From positions 1 to 33,185 of the forward strand of contig CANQWT010000008.1 of NCBI GenBank assembly GCA_947627635.1: a stretch of DNA of 33,185 nucleotides, given 5' to 3'. This document shows, piece by piece, positions 1-9,103 of this stretch. Position numbers and translations under genes: made by a program. How positions within the stretch are numbered: the first letter of the stretch is position 1; each line of letters starts with the position of its first letter. This DNA comes from an uncultured Bacilli bacterium. Its GTDB lineage: Bacteria > Bacillota_I > Bacilli_A > RF39 > UBA660. Below the pieces are notes generated by a model. That model searched no databases, was not told the DNA's origin, and saw only the letters and a list, made by a program, of their open reading frames with translations.

Positions 1-83
1 TTCCGATTTTTTATTTCCTTTACTCTGAGAATTGATTTACTTATCTCTATCAGTTTCCGTTACTTTGAGAAGTCACCCTGTTT

Positions 84-105
84 AAAAAAACTAGACTAAG
101 TCTAG
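84..105 (-). terminator. Rho-independent terminator downstream of tRNA-Glu
   Basis: Perfect inverted repeat CTAGACT-A-AGTCTAG (91-105), followed on the minus strand by T7. Confidence 0.75.
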
Positions 106-116
106 TATATTTCATT

Positions 117-193
117 TGGTAGTCCGTACGGGGTTTGAACCCGTGAATACGAGCTTGAGAGGCGCGCGTGTTAAACCACTTCACCAACGGACC
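117..193 (-). tRNA. tRNA-Glu (anticodon CTC)
   Basis: Minus-strand cloverleaf: acceptor GGTCCGT/ACGGACT, D-arm GTG..CAC, anticodon loop CTCTCAA, T-arm ACGGG-TTCAAAC-CCCGT, encoded CCA. One C-U mismatch in the anticodon stem. Confidence 0.88.
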
Positions 194-220
194 AAGACTT
201 GTTCCATTAGGAACAATATT

Positions 221-249
221 ATTTTAGCACACTTATTTCTGCTTTTCAA
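221..249 (-). promoter_or_regulatory. tRNA-Glu promoter embedded in the 3' end of the ywaF-like CDS
   Basis: Minus strand TTGAAA-17 nt-TAAAAT just upstream of the tRNA. Confidence 0.65.
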
Positions 250-1015
250 CAGTTATCTTTTTTCGCTTAGAACTCGCTTTTATAGTCACCTTTTCGTTGG
301 TTTTATTCCACCATTTGGTAAGCAAATATGCAAGATAAAATACTAAAAATCCTGTAAGCATTAGCCAAATAATTGGATGGTCGAAATATGTTAAGAATGG
401 GAATAGTTTCAGCATATGGTCAGGTAACTTATTCATCATAATATAGTTCGTACCAAAAATGTGATTATAAATAAACATAATTCCAAAGATACCAAAGGCA
501 AACAACAAAGCTTTTGGTAAATCTTCTTTCTCAATTTTATAGTCAAGAACAAATAAAGTATATAAAGAAGCCGTCAAAAAGAAATGATGACTGATAAAAA
601 ATTGCCAAAAGATAAAACGGTCAGGTCCACAAATTAAATCAGGAAATAGAATAGCAGGAAGTGGTCCTAGAAAAGAAAGAAAATAAACTCGTTTAAACAG
701 CTTACGATTTCCTGTCAACATAGTAATCATAAATAAGCCGCCACTAATAAAACAAAGATGAAATGGTAAATGAACTCGAACATCCCAAGTTCCCATAATT
801 ATCATTGGTACGTAGTAAACAACCATATTTAAAAACATAAATATTGCAATAAAATAACGAACAGGTTTATCATGATATTTCCATTTTCTGATTTCGTTTC
901 TCTTTTTGTAAATAAGAAAAATGGCAAGTAGCATCACTAAAGTCATTAAAATATGCCAAAAACCAAATAAATGAAAGTGAAATATTCCTGGTACTTCTCC
1001 AAAAAATTCTTTCAT
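233..1015 (-). CDS. YwaF/TIGR02206-like integral membrane protein
   Basis: 260-aa multi-TM protein with the HLPFHLCFISG and HHFFLTASLYTLF patterns of this family. Confidence 0.75.
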   Translation of the reverse strand: MKEFFGEVPGIFHFHLFGFWHILMTLVMLLAIFLIYKKRNEIRKWKYHDKPVRYFIAIFMFLNMVVYYVPMIIMGTWDVRVHLPFHLCFISGGLFMITMLTGNRKLFKRVYFLSFLGPLPAILFPDLICGPDRFIFWQFFISHHFFLTASLYTLFVLDYKIEKEDLPKALLFAFGIFGIMFIYNHIFGTNYIMMNKLPDHMLKLFPFLTYFDHPIIWLMLTGFLVFYLAYLLTKWWNKTNEKVTIKASSKRKKITVEKQK

Positions 1016-1048
1016 TTTTCATCACCTCTTTACTTCTTTTTATTGTTT

Positions 1049-1993
1049 TTATAATTCTTGATTAAATAATTTTTCTACATTATCCTTAGGAATTAGCATT
1101 TTAAAGCCTTGTTTTACTTCTAAGTGATAATCTTTTTCTGTACTTTTATATTCTTCCCCATCAACACACCATGAAGAATGAGGAACTTCCTCAAAATGAA
1201 TATCAATATGGTCAGTTTGATAGTAAGTCACTCCTGGAATTTTACTTAAATCGACAGTCCTTAGGCCATAAAGCGCAGATAAAATCTCTTTCTTTGTCTT
1301 TAAATCACAAAGAGCAACCTCAAACATGTGGTCATTTAACTTAACGTCTTTATAGATATTTTCAAGTCCTAGACCTGCTAAGTGAGAAGTGTTTGTAATA
1401 AAGAGAAAAGAATAGTTTCCACTATGTTCTTCCTCGCCTACTTTGTATGTGAGTTGATACTGGTGTATCTTCTCATGTAATTGCGTAATTCCATATAAGA
1501 TATAGGCTGTTTTTCCATATTTCTTTTTTAATTCCCGTGGAGTTTGATAACTCACATTGACATAATTTCCAAGGCAAGCCACATAGATAAAAGGTTGTTG
1601 ATTGATAAGACAGATATCAATTTCTTGTATCGTTCCATTGATAATTCGCTCAATATTAGAACGCATATCTTTAGTAAAACCATACATTGCACCTACGTCA
1701 TTCGTTGTTCCAAGTGGCAAATAAGAAAGAAGCAATGGTTCTTTTCGTCTAATATTTCCAGTTACAGCTTCATTTAAAGTTCCATCTCCTCCTGCTACAA
1801 CAACAAGGTCCATCTTCTCCATTTCTTCGATGATTTTAGTCGCATCCCCTTTTTGTTCTGTATTTCTTATAGATACTTCGTAGCCGTTTGCTTCAAAAAT
1901 CTCTTGAAATAACACCCTGAAATCTTTCTGTTTCTTCGCAAGTCCACTCTCAGGATTATAAATTAAAGTACATTTTTTAGACATTTTAGTCAC
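1049..1993 (-). CDS. Diacylglycerol/lipid kinase (DagK/YegS family)
   Basis: NPESG near the N-terminus and VVVAGGDGTLNEAV catalytic motif; PLGTTNDV. Confidence 0.92.
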   Translation of the reverse strand: MTKMSKKCTLIYNPESGLAKKQKDFRVLFQEIFEANGYEVSIRNTEQKGDATKIIEEMEKMDLVVVAGGDGTLNEAVTGNIRRKEPLLLSYLPLGTTNDVGAMYGFTKDMRSNIERIINGTIQEIDICLINQQPFIYVACLGNYVNVSYQTPRELKKKYGKTAYILYGITQLHEKIHQYQLTYKVGEEEHSGNYSFLFITNTSHLAGLGLENIYKDVKLNDHMFEVALCDLKTKKEILSALYGLRTVDLSKIPGVTYYQTDHIDIHFEEVPHSSWCVDGEEYKSTEKDYHLEVKQGFKMLIPKDNVEKLFNQEL

Positions 1994-2017
1994 CTCAAAG
2001 TTTTATCCTTTATATGA

Positions 2018-3682
2018 TTATTGATTGATATAATCTTGATAAAATTGTATGCGTTTTTGGAGTTCATCTTTTCCTAATATTGCAAGAATTTGGAAAAGAT
2101 TTGGTGTTTCTTTTCTTCCTGTAATCACACGACGAAGAGCTTCACAAATCATACCAACATGACCCTGATATAAAGTTGGGTCTTCTTGGTACATTTTTGG
2201 ACTTGGAGCAAATTGATGGGTTATCGCAAATTGTTTCATTGCCTCAAACCACTCATTTTCAGTAGGATAGTCTTGATATGTTGAGGCATATTCTTTTAAA
2301 AGCTCAACATTTTCAACCTCTTCTAGCTCTTGATAAGTCTTTTCTTTATCTTCATAGAAATAGTCTTCATAAAAATAAGAAACTTGAGATTTGATACTAC
2401 TCCAATTGATATAATCTTTTCTTGGCTTTTTTTGTTCTCTTTCAATATTAAAGATAGCAAGTGATTTTTCTTTTTCGTCTTCTAAATGTTTACAAAAATC
2501 AGCATCATATTTTTTCGCCCAAGAAAGAACACCATTGTAGACTTCTTCTTTGGTTAATCTACTAATATAGTTTTTTGAAATATTATCTAACTTTTCTAAA
2601 TCAAAATAAGCACCACTAGAACTCATTTTTTTAGGAGAAAATGGAAAATCTGTAAAGTCCTTTTCAGGATGAGCTTGATGCCATTCTTCATAATTGGAGT
2701 TGGCAATTGTCATAATTGCTTCAATGACAGCATATGTAGGATAGCCTTTTTCTTCATAATAACTCATAGATGCTTCTTTATCTTTTCGTTTACTTATCTT
2801 TCTAGCATTTCCCGTTTCTTCATCCTTTTTCATAATTAGTGGAATATGAATATATTTAGGTGGCCTAAAGCCAAAAGAACGGAATAAGTCAATATGAAGT
2901 GGAACAGAACTTAACCATTCTTCACCTCGTACTACATGAGTTGTACGCATCAAATGGTCATCTACTAAATGAGCAAAGTGATAAGTTGGTAGCTGGTTAT
3001 CAGACTTCATAATTGGCACATCTTGGTCATTTTCAGGAAGCTCTATTCTTCCTTTTACAAGGTCATCAAAAATAAATTTCTTTTCAAAATCACCTGATGA
3101 CTTGAAACGAATAACATAAGGAACTCCTGCTTTAATTTTTTCAATTTGTTCCTCAATGGTTAAACTTCTACAGAATGCATAATCTCCATAATATCCAGTT
3201 CTTTCCTTATCCATTTCTTGATTTTTTCTTTGTTCTTCAAGCGTTTCTCTTGTACAAAAACAAGGATATGCTCTTCCAATTTCAATTAAGTGTTTGATAA
3301 AAGCATGATAGATTTCTTTTCTTTCACTTTGAATATAAGGTCCATAATTTCCTTTTGTTTCTTCTTGAAATTCATATTCATCAGGGTATAAATCATAAGT
3401 ACTTAAAATTTTCATAATGGATGAGACTGCATTTTCTACTTCTCTTGTCTTATCTGTATCCTCATTTCTAAGATAAAATACTCCTTTAGAATTCTTGGCT
3501 AAAACATAGTCAATGACTGCACTTAGAAAGTTTCCAATGTGCATGAACCCGGTTGGACTTGGTGCAAAACGTGTGACTTTAGCTCCCTCTTCTAAATCTC
3601 TTTCAGGGTACATTTTCTCATAATCCTCAATAGTTTTGTCTATATTTGGAAAAATTAAGTCTGCTAAATCTTTAGAAGTCAT
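2018..3682 (-). CDS. gltX: Glutamate--tRNA ligase, divergent form with N-terminal extension
   Basis: RFAPSPTGFMHIGN, FYLRNEDTD and a KISKRKD (KMSKS-like) motif. Start moved from the GTG at 3724 to MTSKDL because an AGGGAGG ribosome-binding site precedes that ATG. Confidence 0.88.
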   Translation of the reverse strand: MTSKDLADLIFPNIDKTIEDYEKMYPERDLEEGAKVTRFAPSPTGFMHIGNFLSAVIDYVLAKNSKGVFYLRNEDTDKTREVENAVSSIMKILSTYDLYPDEYEFQEETKGNYGPYIQSERKEIYHAFIKHLIEIGRAYPCFCTRETLEEQRKNQEMDKERTGYYGDYAFCRSLTIEEQIEKIKAGVPYVIRFKSSGDFEKKFIFDDLVKGRIELPENDQDVPIMKSDNQLPTYHFAHLVDDHLMRTTHVVRGEEWLSSVPLHIDLFRSFGFRPPKYIHIPLIMKKDEETGNARKISKRKDKEASMSYYEEKGYPTYAVIEAIMTIANSNYEEWHQAHPEKDFTDFPFSPKKMSSSGAYFDLEKLDNISKNYISRLTKEEVYNGVLSWAKKYDADFCKHLEDEKEKSLAIFNIEREQKKPRKDYINWSSIKSQVSYFYEDYFYEDKEKTYQELEEVENVELLKEYASTYQDYPTENEWFEAMKQFAITHQFAPSPKMYQEDPTLYQGHVGMICEALRRVITGRKETPNLFQILAILGKDELQKRIQFYQDYINQ

Positions 3683-3742
3683 TTTCTTCCCTCCCTTATC
3701 TTTTATATAAAAAAAATCTTTCACGATGCTTCTTTTTCATTT

Positions 3743-3818
3743 TGGCTGCCCCGGTTAGATTCGAACTAACGCAATCGAGCGGTCAGAGCGCTCTGCCTTA
3801 CCACTTGGCCACGGGGCA
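3743..3818 (-). tRNA. tRNA-Gln (anticodon CTG)
   Basis: TGCCCCG/CGGGGCA acceptor, D-arm GCCAAGTGGTAAGGC, anticodon arm GAGCG-CTCTGAC-CGCTC, T-arm GTTAG-TTCGAAT-CTAAC, encoded CCA. Confidence 0.92.
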
Positions 3819-3836
3819 AAAACAAAATCTATTTCT

Positions 3837-3865
3837 ATTTTATCGTAAAAACCTTTTTCTTTCAA
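3837..3865 (-). promoter_or_regulatory. Promoter of tRNA-Gln (and possibly gltX)
   Basis: Minus strand TTGAAA-17 nt-TAAAAT. Confidence 0.65.
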
Positions 3866-3874
3866 GGGCTTTCA

Positions 3875-3905
3875 TAAAAAAGAAAGCGAGTTTCTAGTCG
3901 CTTTC
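3875..3905 (-). terminator. Rho-independent terminator of ORF 3908-4546
   Basis: GAAAGCGA-CTAGAAAC-TCGCTTTC then TTTTTT on the minus strand. Confidence 0.88.
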
Positions 3906-3907
3906 CG

Positions 3908-4546
3908 TTATTTCTTATATCTCTCAAGAATTTTTTGCTTCTGTATCATTTTTACTTGTTTCGTCATTACTCTATCAAGAGGTGTAATAAATCCATAATG
4001 ATAAAGAGCATCTTGTTTATCAATACCGTTTTCAAGAAGAATTAAAGAAGCATTTCGCTCAAAACTTTCATTTGTCTCCGTTTTACCATCATTTGGTAAC
4101 TCTTGAATTGCAAGATATAATAATTCTTTTTTGTTCTTTAAGTAGTAGAAACCTTGAATATTTTCTTTTCGAGTGAAAGAACCAATATTTTCCATTTGTT
4201 TTTCTGTTCTTTGATAGTCAACTCTTAATAAAAGGTCAAGAAATGAAACATAAGCTTTTTCTTCTTCATCTAGTAAATTTTTAGCAAACTGACTACGATG
4301 ATTTAATCGTTTCGCTTGACTTAATTCCTTCTCATAGACTGATAAAGCTTGATAAACTGTATCAAATGTATTTACTTTATCAAGAGATGCCACTTGTTCT
4401 TCCAATTGATTTACAAGTTTTCTTCTTTCAGTAATATCACAAGGTAGTTCTAGACTTCTAAAACAAATTTTACCAGATATTTCCTTTTTCTCTTGAATAT
4501 CTTCTAACGTTTTACAAATATGGAAGATGATATGTTTATCATCCAT
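3908..4546 (-). CDS. Hypothetical protein
   Basis: Open 212-aa frame with its own terminator; no family recognised. Confidence 0.8.
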   Translation of the reverse strand: MDDKHIIFHICKTLEDIQEKKEISGKICFRSLELPCDITERRKLVNQLEEQVASLDKVNTFDTVYQALSVYEKELSQAKRLNHRSQFAKNLLDEEEKAYVSFLDLLLRVDYQRTEKQMENIGSFTRKENIQGFYYLKNKKELLYLAIQELPNDGKTETNESFERNASLILLENGIDKQDALYHYGFITPLDRVMTKQVKMIQKQKILERYKK

Positions 4547-4604
4547 ATAAACCCCTTCTTTCTTTTGTAGGGCATATTATAACATAAATTCGTGAAAAAG
4601 ACAA

Positions 4605-4624
4605 GAAAAAAAGGCCTAAGCCTT
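4605..4624 (-). terminator. Rho-independent terminator of the yneF-like gene
   Basis: AAGGC-TTAG-GCCTT followed by T-run on the minus strand. Confidence 0.65.
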
Positions 4625-4638
4625 ATTCTTCTTGATCA

Positions 4639-4848
4639 TTACATATACTTTTCCATCGATTTCATCATTTGATTGATTTGCTTTTGACTAGGCTTTCTAC
4701 CCATCTGCATCATCAAAGTTTTAATCATATCCTCATTGATAGGAGGATTTTTCTTTAAATACTTTTTCATGACACTTCTTGCAACAAAGAAGCCAATTAC
4801 GAAACCAATAATCAGTCCAACTAAAACTAATAGAATATCATGTAACAT
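4639..4848 (-). CDS. yneF: YneF family (UPF0154) small membrane protein
   Basis: 69 aa; single TM then [33 protein letters not shown], characteristic of YneF. Confidence 0.9.
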   Translation of the reverse strand: MLHDILLVLVGLIIGFVIGFFVARSVMKKYLKKNPPINEDMIKTLMMQMGRKPSQKQINQMMKSMEKYM

Positions 4849-4888
4849 ACATTATCCCTCCTCTTTTATTGTACTAAATTGTCTTTGA

Positions 4889-5326
4889 TTAAACAAGTGC
4901 TTTTATGTCTTCTAAAAAGAAATAATCTTGATTTTTAAAATCACACACAAAATAATGAGTGTTGAGTTTATAGAGAAATTCAAAGAATTCTGTATAATCT
5001 TTATTCGTATGGATTTGGATATATGTGCTTTTCACCTTTAAAGTACTTATTTCATCTCGATACAAATTGTTAATATAATGTGTATTTCCTTTTTTACTAT
5101 AAGGAATAGACCCATGGAGTTTTAAGAATAGTTCATAATCGATTTTTTCTTTATCAATTTTTTTAGTTAATTGTTTGAACAAACTATATCCATAGGCCAC
5201 ATCTTCTTTTGGTAATTGATAGATTTGCTTAAATGTCTGATATAAAATCACTTGATTTTGTTGATAGAGTTGTTTAAATTCCTCTTTGACTTGAAAAATA
5301 TAATATTCTCTCATTTTTATCACCAC
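4889..5326 (-). CDS. Hypothetical protein
   Basis: Open 145-aa frame in the same orientation as neighbours; no family recognised. Confidence 0.65.
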   Translation of the reverse strand: MVIKMREYYIFQVKEEFKQLYQQNQVILYQTFKQIYQLPKEDVAYGYSLFKQLTKKIDKEKIDYELFLKLHGSIPYSKKGNTHYINNLYRDEISTLKVKSTYIQIHTNKDYTEFFEFLYKLNTHYFVCDFKNQDYFFLEDIKALV

Positions 5327-5364
5327 ACCTATTATAGAAAATAAGATGTGGGAGTTTTGTCGAA

Positions 5365-7350
5365 TTAGTGAAGTAACTTTTCAATTTTTTCTTCGATGAT
5401 ATCTTGAGTAAATTGATATTTCAAATCTAAGTCACTTGGACTTCCTGATGCACCAAACTGGTCTATAGTAAAGAGATACTTTTGGTCATATACAAACTGA
5501 TGCCATGAATAGGAAGAAGATTTTTCAATGACAAACTTTTTAACCCCAACAGGAAGCAATTCTTCTTGCTCTTCCTCTTTTAAAGTCAAGTATTTTTCAA
5601 TACATGGGAAACTTACTAATCTAAAGTCATATCCTTTTCTAAATAAGCTTTCAATAACATTTAGTGCAAGGCTTAATTCTTCTCCTGTAGCGATGATAAT
5701 ACCATCTAATTGTCGTTCTTCAGCTTTGACAATGTAGGCACCTTTCTCAACACCGGCAGTTGTTGTTCCTTCAAGGACTGGAACGCTATTTCTTCCAAGA
5801 ACCATACATGCAGGATGATTACTCTCAAAAATTGCTTTGTAGCTTCCAATAATTTCATTGGCATCTCCTGGACGATAAACATCAATATTTGGTGTTGCTC
5901 TTAAGGATACTAATTGTTCAACAGCTTGATGAGTTGGTCCATCTTTACCGACACTAATGGAATCATGAGTGAAAATATAAATGACAGGTAAATCCATTAA
6001 AGCAGTCATTCTAAGAGCTGGTTTTAAATAGTCGCTAAAAGCTAAATAGGTAGAAACAATTGGACGAATACCACAAAGAGCAAGTCCATTTGCAATTGCA
6101 GCCATAGCGTGTTCTCTTACTCCAAACCAAATATTTCTGCCTAGGTAGTTATTCCTACTAAAGTCTTCTTTTTCTTTAAAATAGTTCTTACAAGATGCAA
6201 AAAGGTCAGCACTTCCATTTAAAATAAATGTATATTTTTCGCAAATGGATGAAAGGACTTTAGAAGATGTGTCCCTTAAAGATTCTATTCCATCGGTTGG
6301 TGGTGCATAATCGAATTTGGAAAGTTTAATTGATTTATCAGGATTTTCAAGAAATGCAAGCTCTTCTTTGGCTTCTTCACTTAAGGTATTTTTCTTCTTT
6401 TCCCACTCATCTACTAAGTTACCACAACGGTTGGTAATTTGATATTGGAAGTCTTCAATGGCTTCACTAGAAATTGTAAATGGAATATCTCGAACATGAA
6501 GTTTTTCTTTTAATGATGTGATTTCTTCTTTAGATAATGGATTACCATGAACTTTATTTGTTCCTTCTAACGATGAAAACTTTCCAATGGTTGTGTGTAC
6601 TTCGATAAAGGCAGGTTGTTTGGCTTCTTTAGCATCTTCTATTGCTTTATCAAGGCTTGCTATATCTTCACTGTTTGAAACGTCAAAAGTTGCAAAACCA
6701 AAAGAGGCCATTCTATCCTGAACATTTTCTTTGAATGTTTTTTCCGTTTTTCCGTCTAAACAAATTTGATTCGAGTCATAGATGAGAATGAGATTATCTA
6801 GGTTCAAAGTTCCTGCAAGGCTTAATGCTTCGTAGTTGATTCCCTCCATTAAATCTCCGTCACCTACTAGACAATAAACGTTATAATCAATGAGGTTATT
6901 CTTTCCTTTATTGAAAACTGCTTGTTGATATTTTGAGGCAATGGCCATACCTACTGCATTGGCAACTCCTTGTCCAAGAGGTCCTGTTGATGCTTCTACT
7001 CCTGGTGTTACATGAACTTCAGGATGACCTGGTGTTCTGCTTCCTAGCTTTCTAAAGGCTTTTAAATCTTCTATTTCAAGGTCAAAGCCTGCCATTGCAA
7101 GGGTTGCGTATAAAAGAGCAGAACCATGCCCTGCACTCATTACAAAACGGTCTCGATTAAAATATTGTGGATTTTTTGGGTCAATTCTTAAATGATGGGC
7201 ATAAAGTGCATATAAAATAGGTGCAGCCCCTAAAACAATACCTGGATGCCCACTTTGAGCTTCATCAATCATATCAATTCCTAAAGCCCTTATGTTTTCG
7301 ATAATTTTTCCTTCATTGATTGGTGTAGTATTTCCTTTCACTGCAATCAT
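5365..7350 (-). CDS. tkt: Transketolase
   Basis: GHPGIVLGAAPILYALYAHHL, GDGDLMEG, HDSISVGKDGPTHQ. Start set at MIAVKG (7350): GAGGTG RBS precedes it and the TATAAT box lies between it and the ORF-track start. Confidence 0.96.
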   Translation of the reverse strand: MIAVKGNTTPINEGKIIENIRALGIDMIDEAQSGHPGIVLGAAPILYALYAHHLRIDPKNPQYFNRDRFVMSAGHGSALLYATLAMAGFDLEIEDLKAFRKLGSRTPGHPEVHVTPGVEASTGPLGQGVANAVGMAIASKYQQAVFNKGKNNLIDYNVYCLVGDGDLMEGINYEALSLAGTLNLDNLILIYDSNQICLDGKTEKTFKENVQDRMASFGFATFDVSNSEDIASLDKAIEDAKEAKQPAFIEVHTTIGKFSSLEGTNKVHGNPLSKEEITSLKEKLHVRDIPFTISSEAIEDFQYQITNRCGNLVDEWEKKKNTLSEEAKEELAFLENPDKSIKLSKFDYAPPTDGIESLRDTSSKVLSSICEKYTFILNGSADLFASCKNYFKEKEDFSRNNYLGRNIWFGVREHAMAAIANGLALCGIRPIVSTYLAFSDYLKPALRMTALMDLPVIYIFTHDSISVGKDGPTHQAVEQLVSLRATPNIDVYRPGDANEIIGSYKAIFESNHPACMVLGRNSVPVLEGTTTAGVEKGAYIVKAEERQLDGIIIATGEELSLALNVIESLFRKGYDFRLVSFPCIEKYLTLKEEEQEELLPVGVKKFVIEKSSSYSWHQFVYDQKYLFTIDQFGASGSPSDLDLKYQFTQDIIEEKIEKLLH

Positions 7351-7404
7351 GTTTTTCACCTCTACTCTTATTATACTATAAACTTTTGTATCTTCCAAAA
7401 AGAT

Positions 7405-7433
7405 TTGCATTTCTTTTTAGAAATTGTTATAAT
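7405..7433 (+). promoter_or_regulatory. tRNA-Thr promoter
   Basis: TTGCAT-17 nt-TATAAT. Confidence 0.65.
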
Positions 7434-7445
7434 TTAGCTATATTT

Positions 7446-7519
7446 GCCGATATAGTTTAGTGGTAAAACAAATCCTTGGTAAGGATCAGCGGACAGTTCA
7501 ATTCTGTCTTTCGGCACCA
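7446..7519 (+). tRNA. tRNA-Thr (anticodon GGT), somewhat degenerate
   Basis: GCCGATA/TTTCGGC acceptor, D-arm GTTT..AAAC, anticodon loop TTGGTAA, T-arm GACAG-TTCAATT-CTGTC, encoded CCA. T-T mismatch in the acceptor and A-C at the top of the anticodon stem. Confidence 0.8.
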
Positions 7520-7532
7520 GATTGATAGAAAG

Positions 7533-7558
7533 CTCGGACTTTTATAGTTCGAGTTTTA
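7533..7558 (+). terminator. Rho-independent terminator after tRNA-Thr
   Basis: CTCGGAC-TTTTATA-GTTCGAG then TTTTATT. Confidence 0.78.
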
Positions 7559-7690
7559 TTATGTTTTGATTTATCTAAAATATGTTTAAATTGAAATTGA
7601 TATATTTGACAATTTAGAAAACACTAAATTGTTTTAAACTATTATAAAATAGTGATATAATAAGTGGTAAAAATTATGGGAAGTGATTCT

Positions 7691-8962
7691 ATGTACAAGT
7701 ATTTTTCGGAATTAGAGAAATCAAGTGATTTTAAAACTTATTTACTTAGAGAAACTTTTGATAAAAATCAGGATTGTTTTATAAGAGAGATACCTTTTTC
7801 TATTGAGCTTTTAAAACAATTAGAAACATTATTTCCAAAATTAAATAAAATAGATAAATTGATAATTGCTCTTGATGAGAATCTTCTCTTAAAGACACCT
7901 AATTATAGTTTGTTTCCCTATGAATTCTTATTAGACTGTGGATATTTTTTTCAAAATAGAGATGAAAATTATTGTCAAACGCATTATGACTTAAAAGAAA
8001 ATATAAAATTAACATCTTGGGATTTACATTTACTATTAGATGAGATGCTTTTATATATACCTTATTTAACTAGTTTTTATCCAGATTATCAAGATTTTTT
8101 ATTAAATGTCCAAAAAGAAATACAAAGGAGTTTAGTTACGTTGAATTTAAAATCAACAATCAAAAATCCATCTAAAAATGATAGTAAAATGCTTATTTGG
8201 CCAAATGCTTGGTATATAACTCCTAGTGGTTATTTATATAATACTGGTTTTGGACATACACAAGGGAATTTAAAATATCAGCTTTACATGGTAATATATA
8301 AATCCTTAAAACAAAATAAGAAAATACCTAATATAAATAATTCCCAACATATTGCTGATATATTAAAACGAGGTTATATTACTTATAATGAATTTGAACA
8401 TTATTCACATTTAATGTATAAACTTCCTACCATTATCACTCCTGAAGTAAAACATGATAGAGAACGCTATCAAAATATGTTAAAATCATCTAAAGAAGAA
8501 ATAGAAAAACGAATACATTCTTCTAAAATAAACTGGCCTTATCCTGAAAGAAGTTATCAAAAAAATCTTATCACACTAATCATTGGTCATTTAGCTGCAG
8601 AGTCATCACTATATTCATCATTTAGTAGAATAAATGAATCAAGTCATAAAAAGGAAATAATTGAAAAACTCCAAAATTTAACCGCTAATGACATTAGAGA
8701 TGTGTTTGTAAGATTTTGTGGTTTTCATAAAATCGAATCAATAATTGATAAGACTATAACAACAAGTTCATTAAATGGAATAACAGAATTTTCTGAATAT
8801 TTGAAAAAAGGATGGAATCTTCACATCGTTCCTAAAATTATATATGATAAATATAATGACGAATTATCACAGCTAGATTTTAACTCTTATTTTGTTAACA
8901 AACATATAGATAATGAACTAGCCAAATATGAAGGAACTGGAAAGATTTTAATAAAGAAATAA
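7691..8962 (+). CDS. Hypothetical protein of unknown function
   Basis: ORF track begins at GTG 7664, but a TATAAT box at 7656-7661 makes ATG 7691 (GGGAAGTG upstream) a better start. No recognised domain. Confidence 0.75.
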   Translation: MYKYFSELEKSSDFKTYLLRETFDKNQDCFIREIPFSIELLKQLETLFPKLNKIDKLIIALDENLLLKTPNYSLFPYEFLLDCGYFFQNRDENYCQTHYDLKENIKLTSWDLHLLLDEMLLYIPYLTSFYPDYQDFLLNVQKEIQRSLVTLNLKSTIKNPSKNDSKMLIWPNAWYITPSGYLYNTGFGHTQGNLKYQLYMVIYKSLKQNKKIPNINNSQHIADILKRGYITYNEFEHYSHLMYKLPTIITPEVKHDRERYQNMLKSSKEEIEKRIHSSKINWPYPERSYQKNLITLIIGHLAAESSLYSSFSRINESSHKKEIIEKLQNLTANDIRDVFVRFCGFHKIESIIDKTITTSSLNGITEFSEYLKKGWNLHIVPKIIYDKYNDELSQLDFNSYFVNKHIDNELAKYEGTGKILIKK

Positions 8963-9038
8963 ATTTTAAATGCTATTATTGTTATGGTACCTCAAGTTGT
9001 TGTACGTCTTCCTTTAGGGCACCAGTTTTGTTATAAAG

Positions 9039-9059
9039 TCCTTATCATTAAGGATTTTT
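9039..9059 (+). terminator. Rho-independent terminator downstream of the 7691 gene
   Basis: TCCTTA-TCAT-TAAGGA then TTTTT. Confidence 0.8.
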
Positions 9060-9103
9060 CTTTTATTTTAGAAAGATTAAAAGACTTGTAAAGGAATAAA
9101 ACC

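Noticed and set aside
14-71. CRISPR array
   Set aside because: Only two short imperfect copies and no cas genes.
116-346. ORF 76 aa, plus strand (MVVRTGFEPVNTS...)
   Set aside because: Antisense read-through of tRNA-Glu; a classic spurious ORF.
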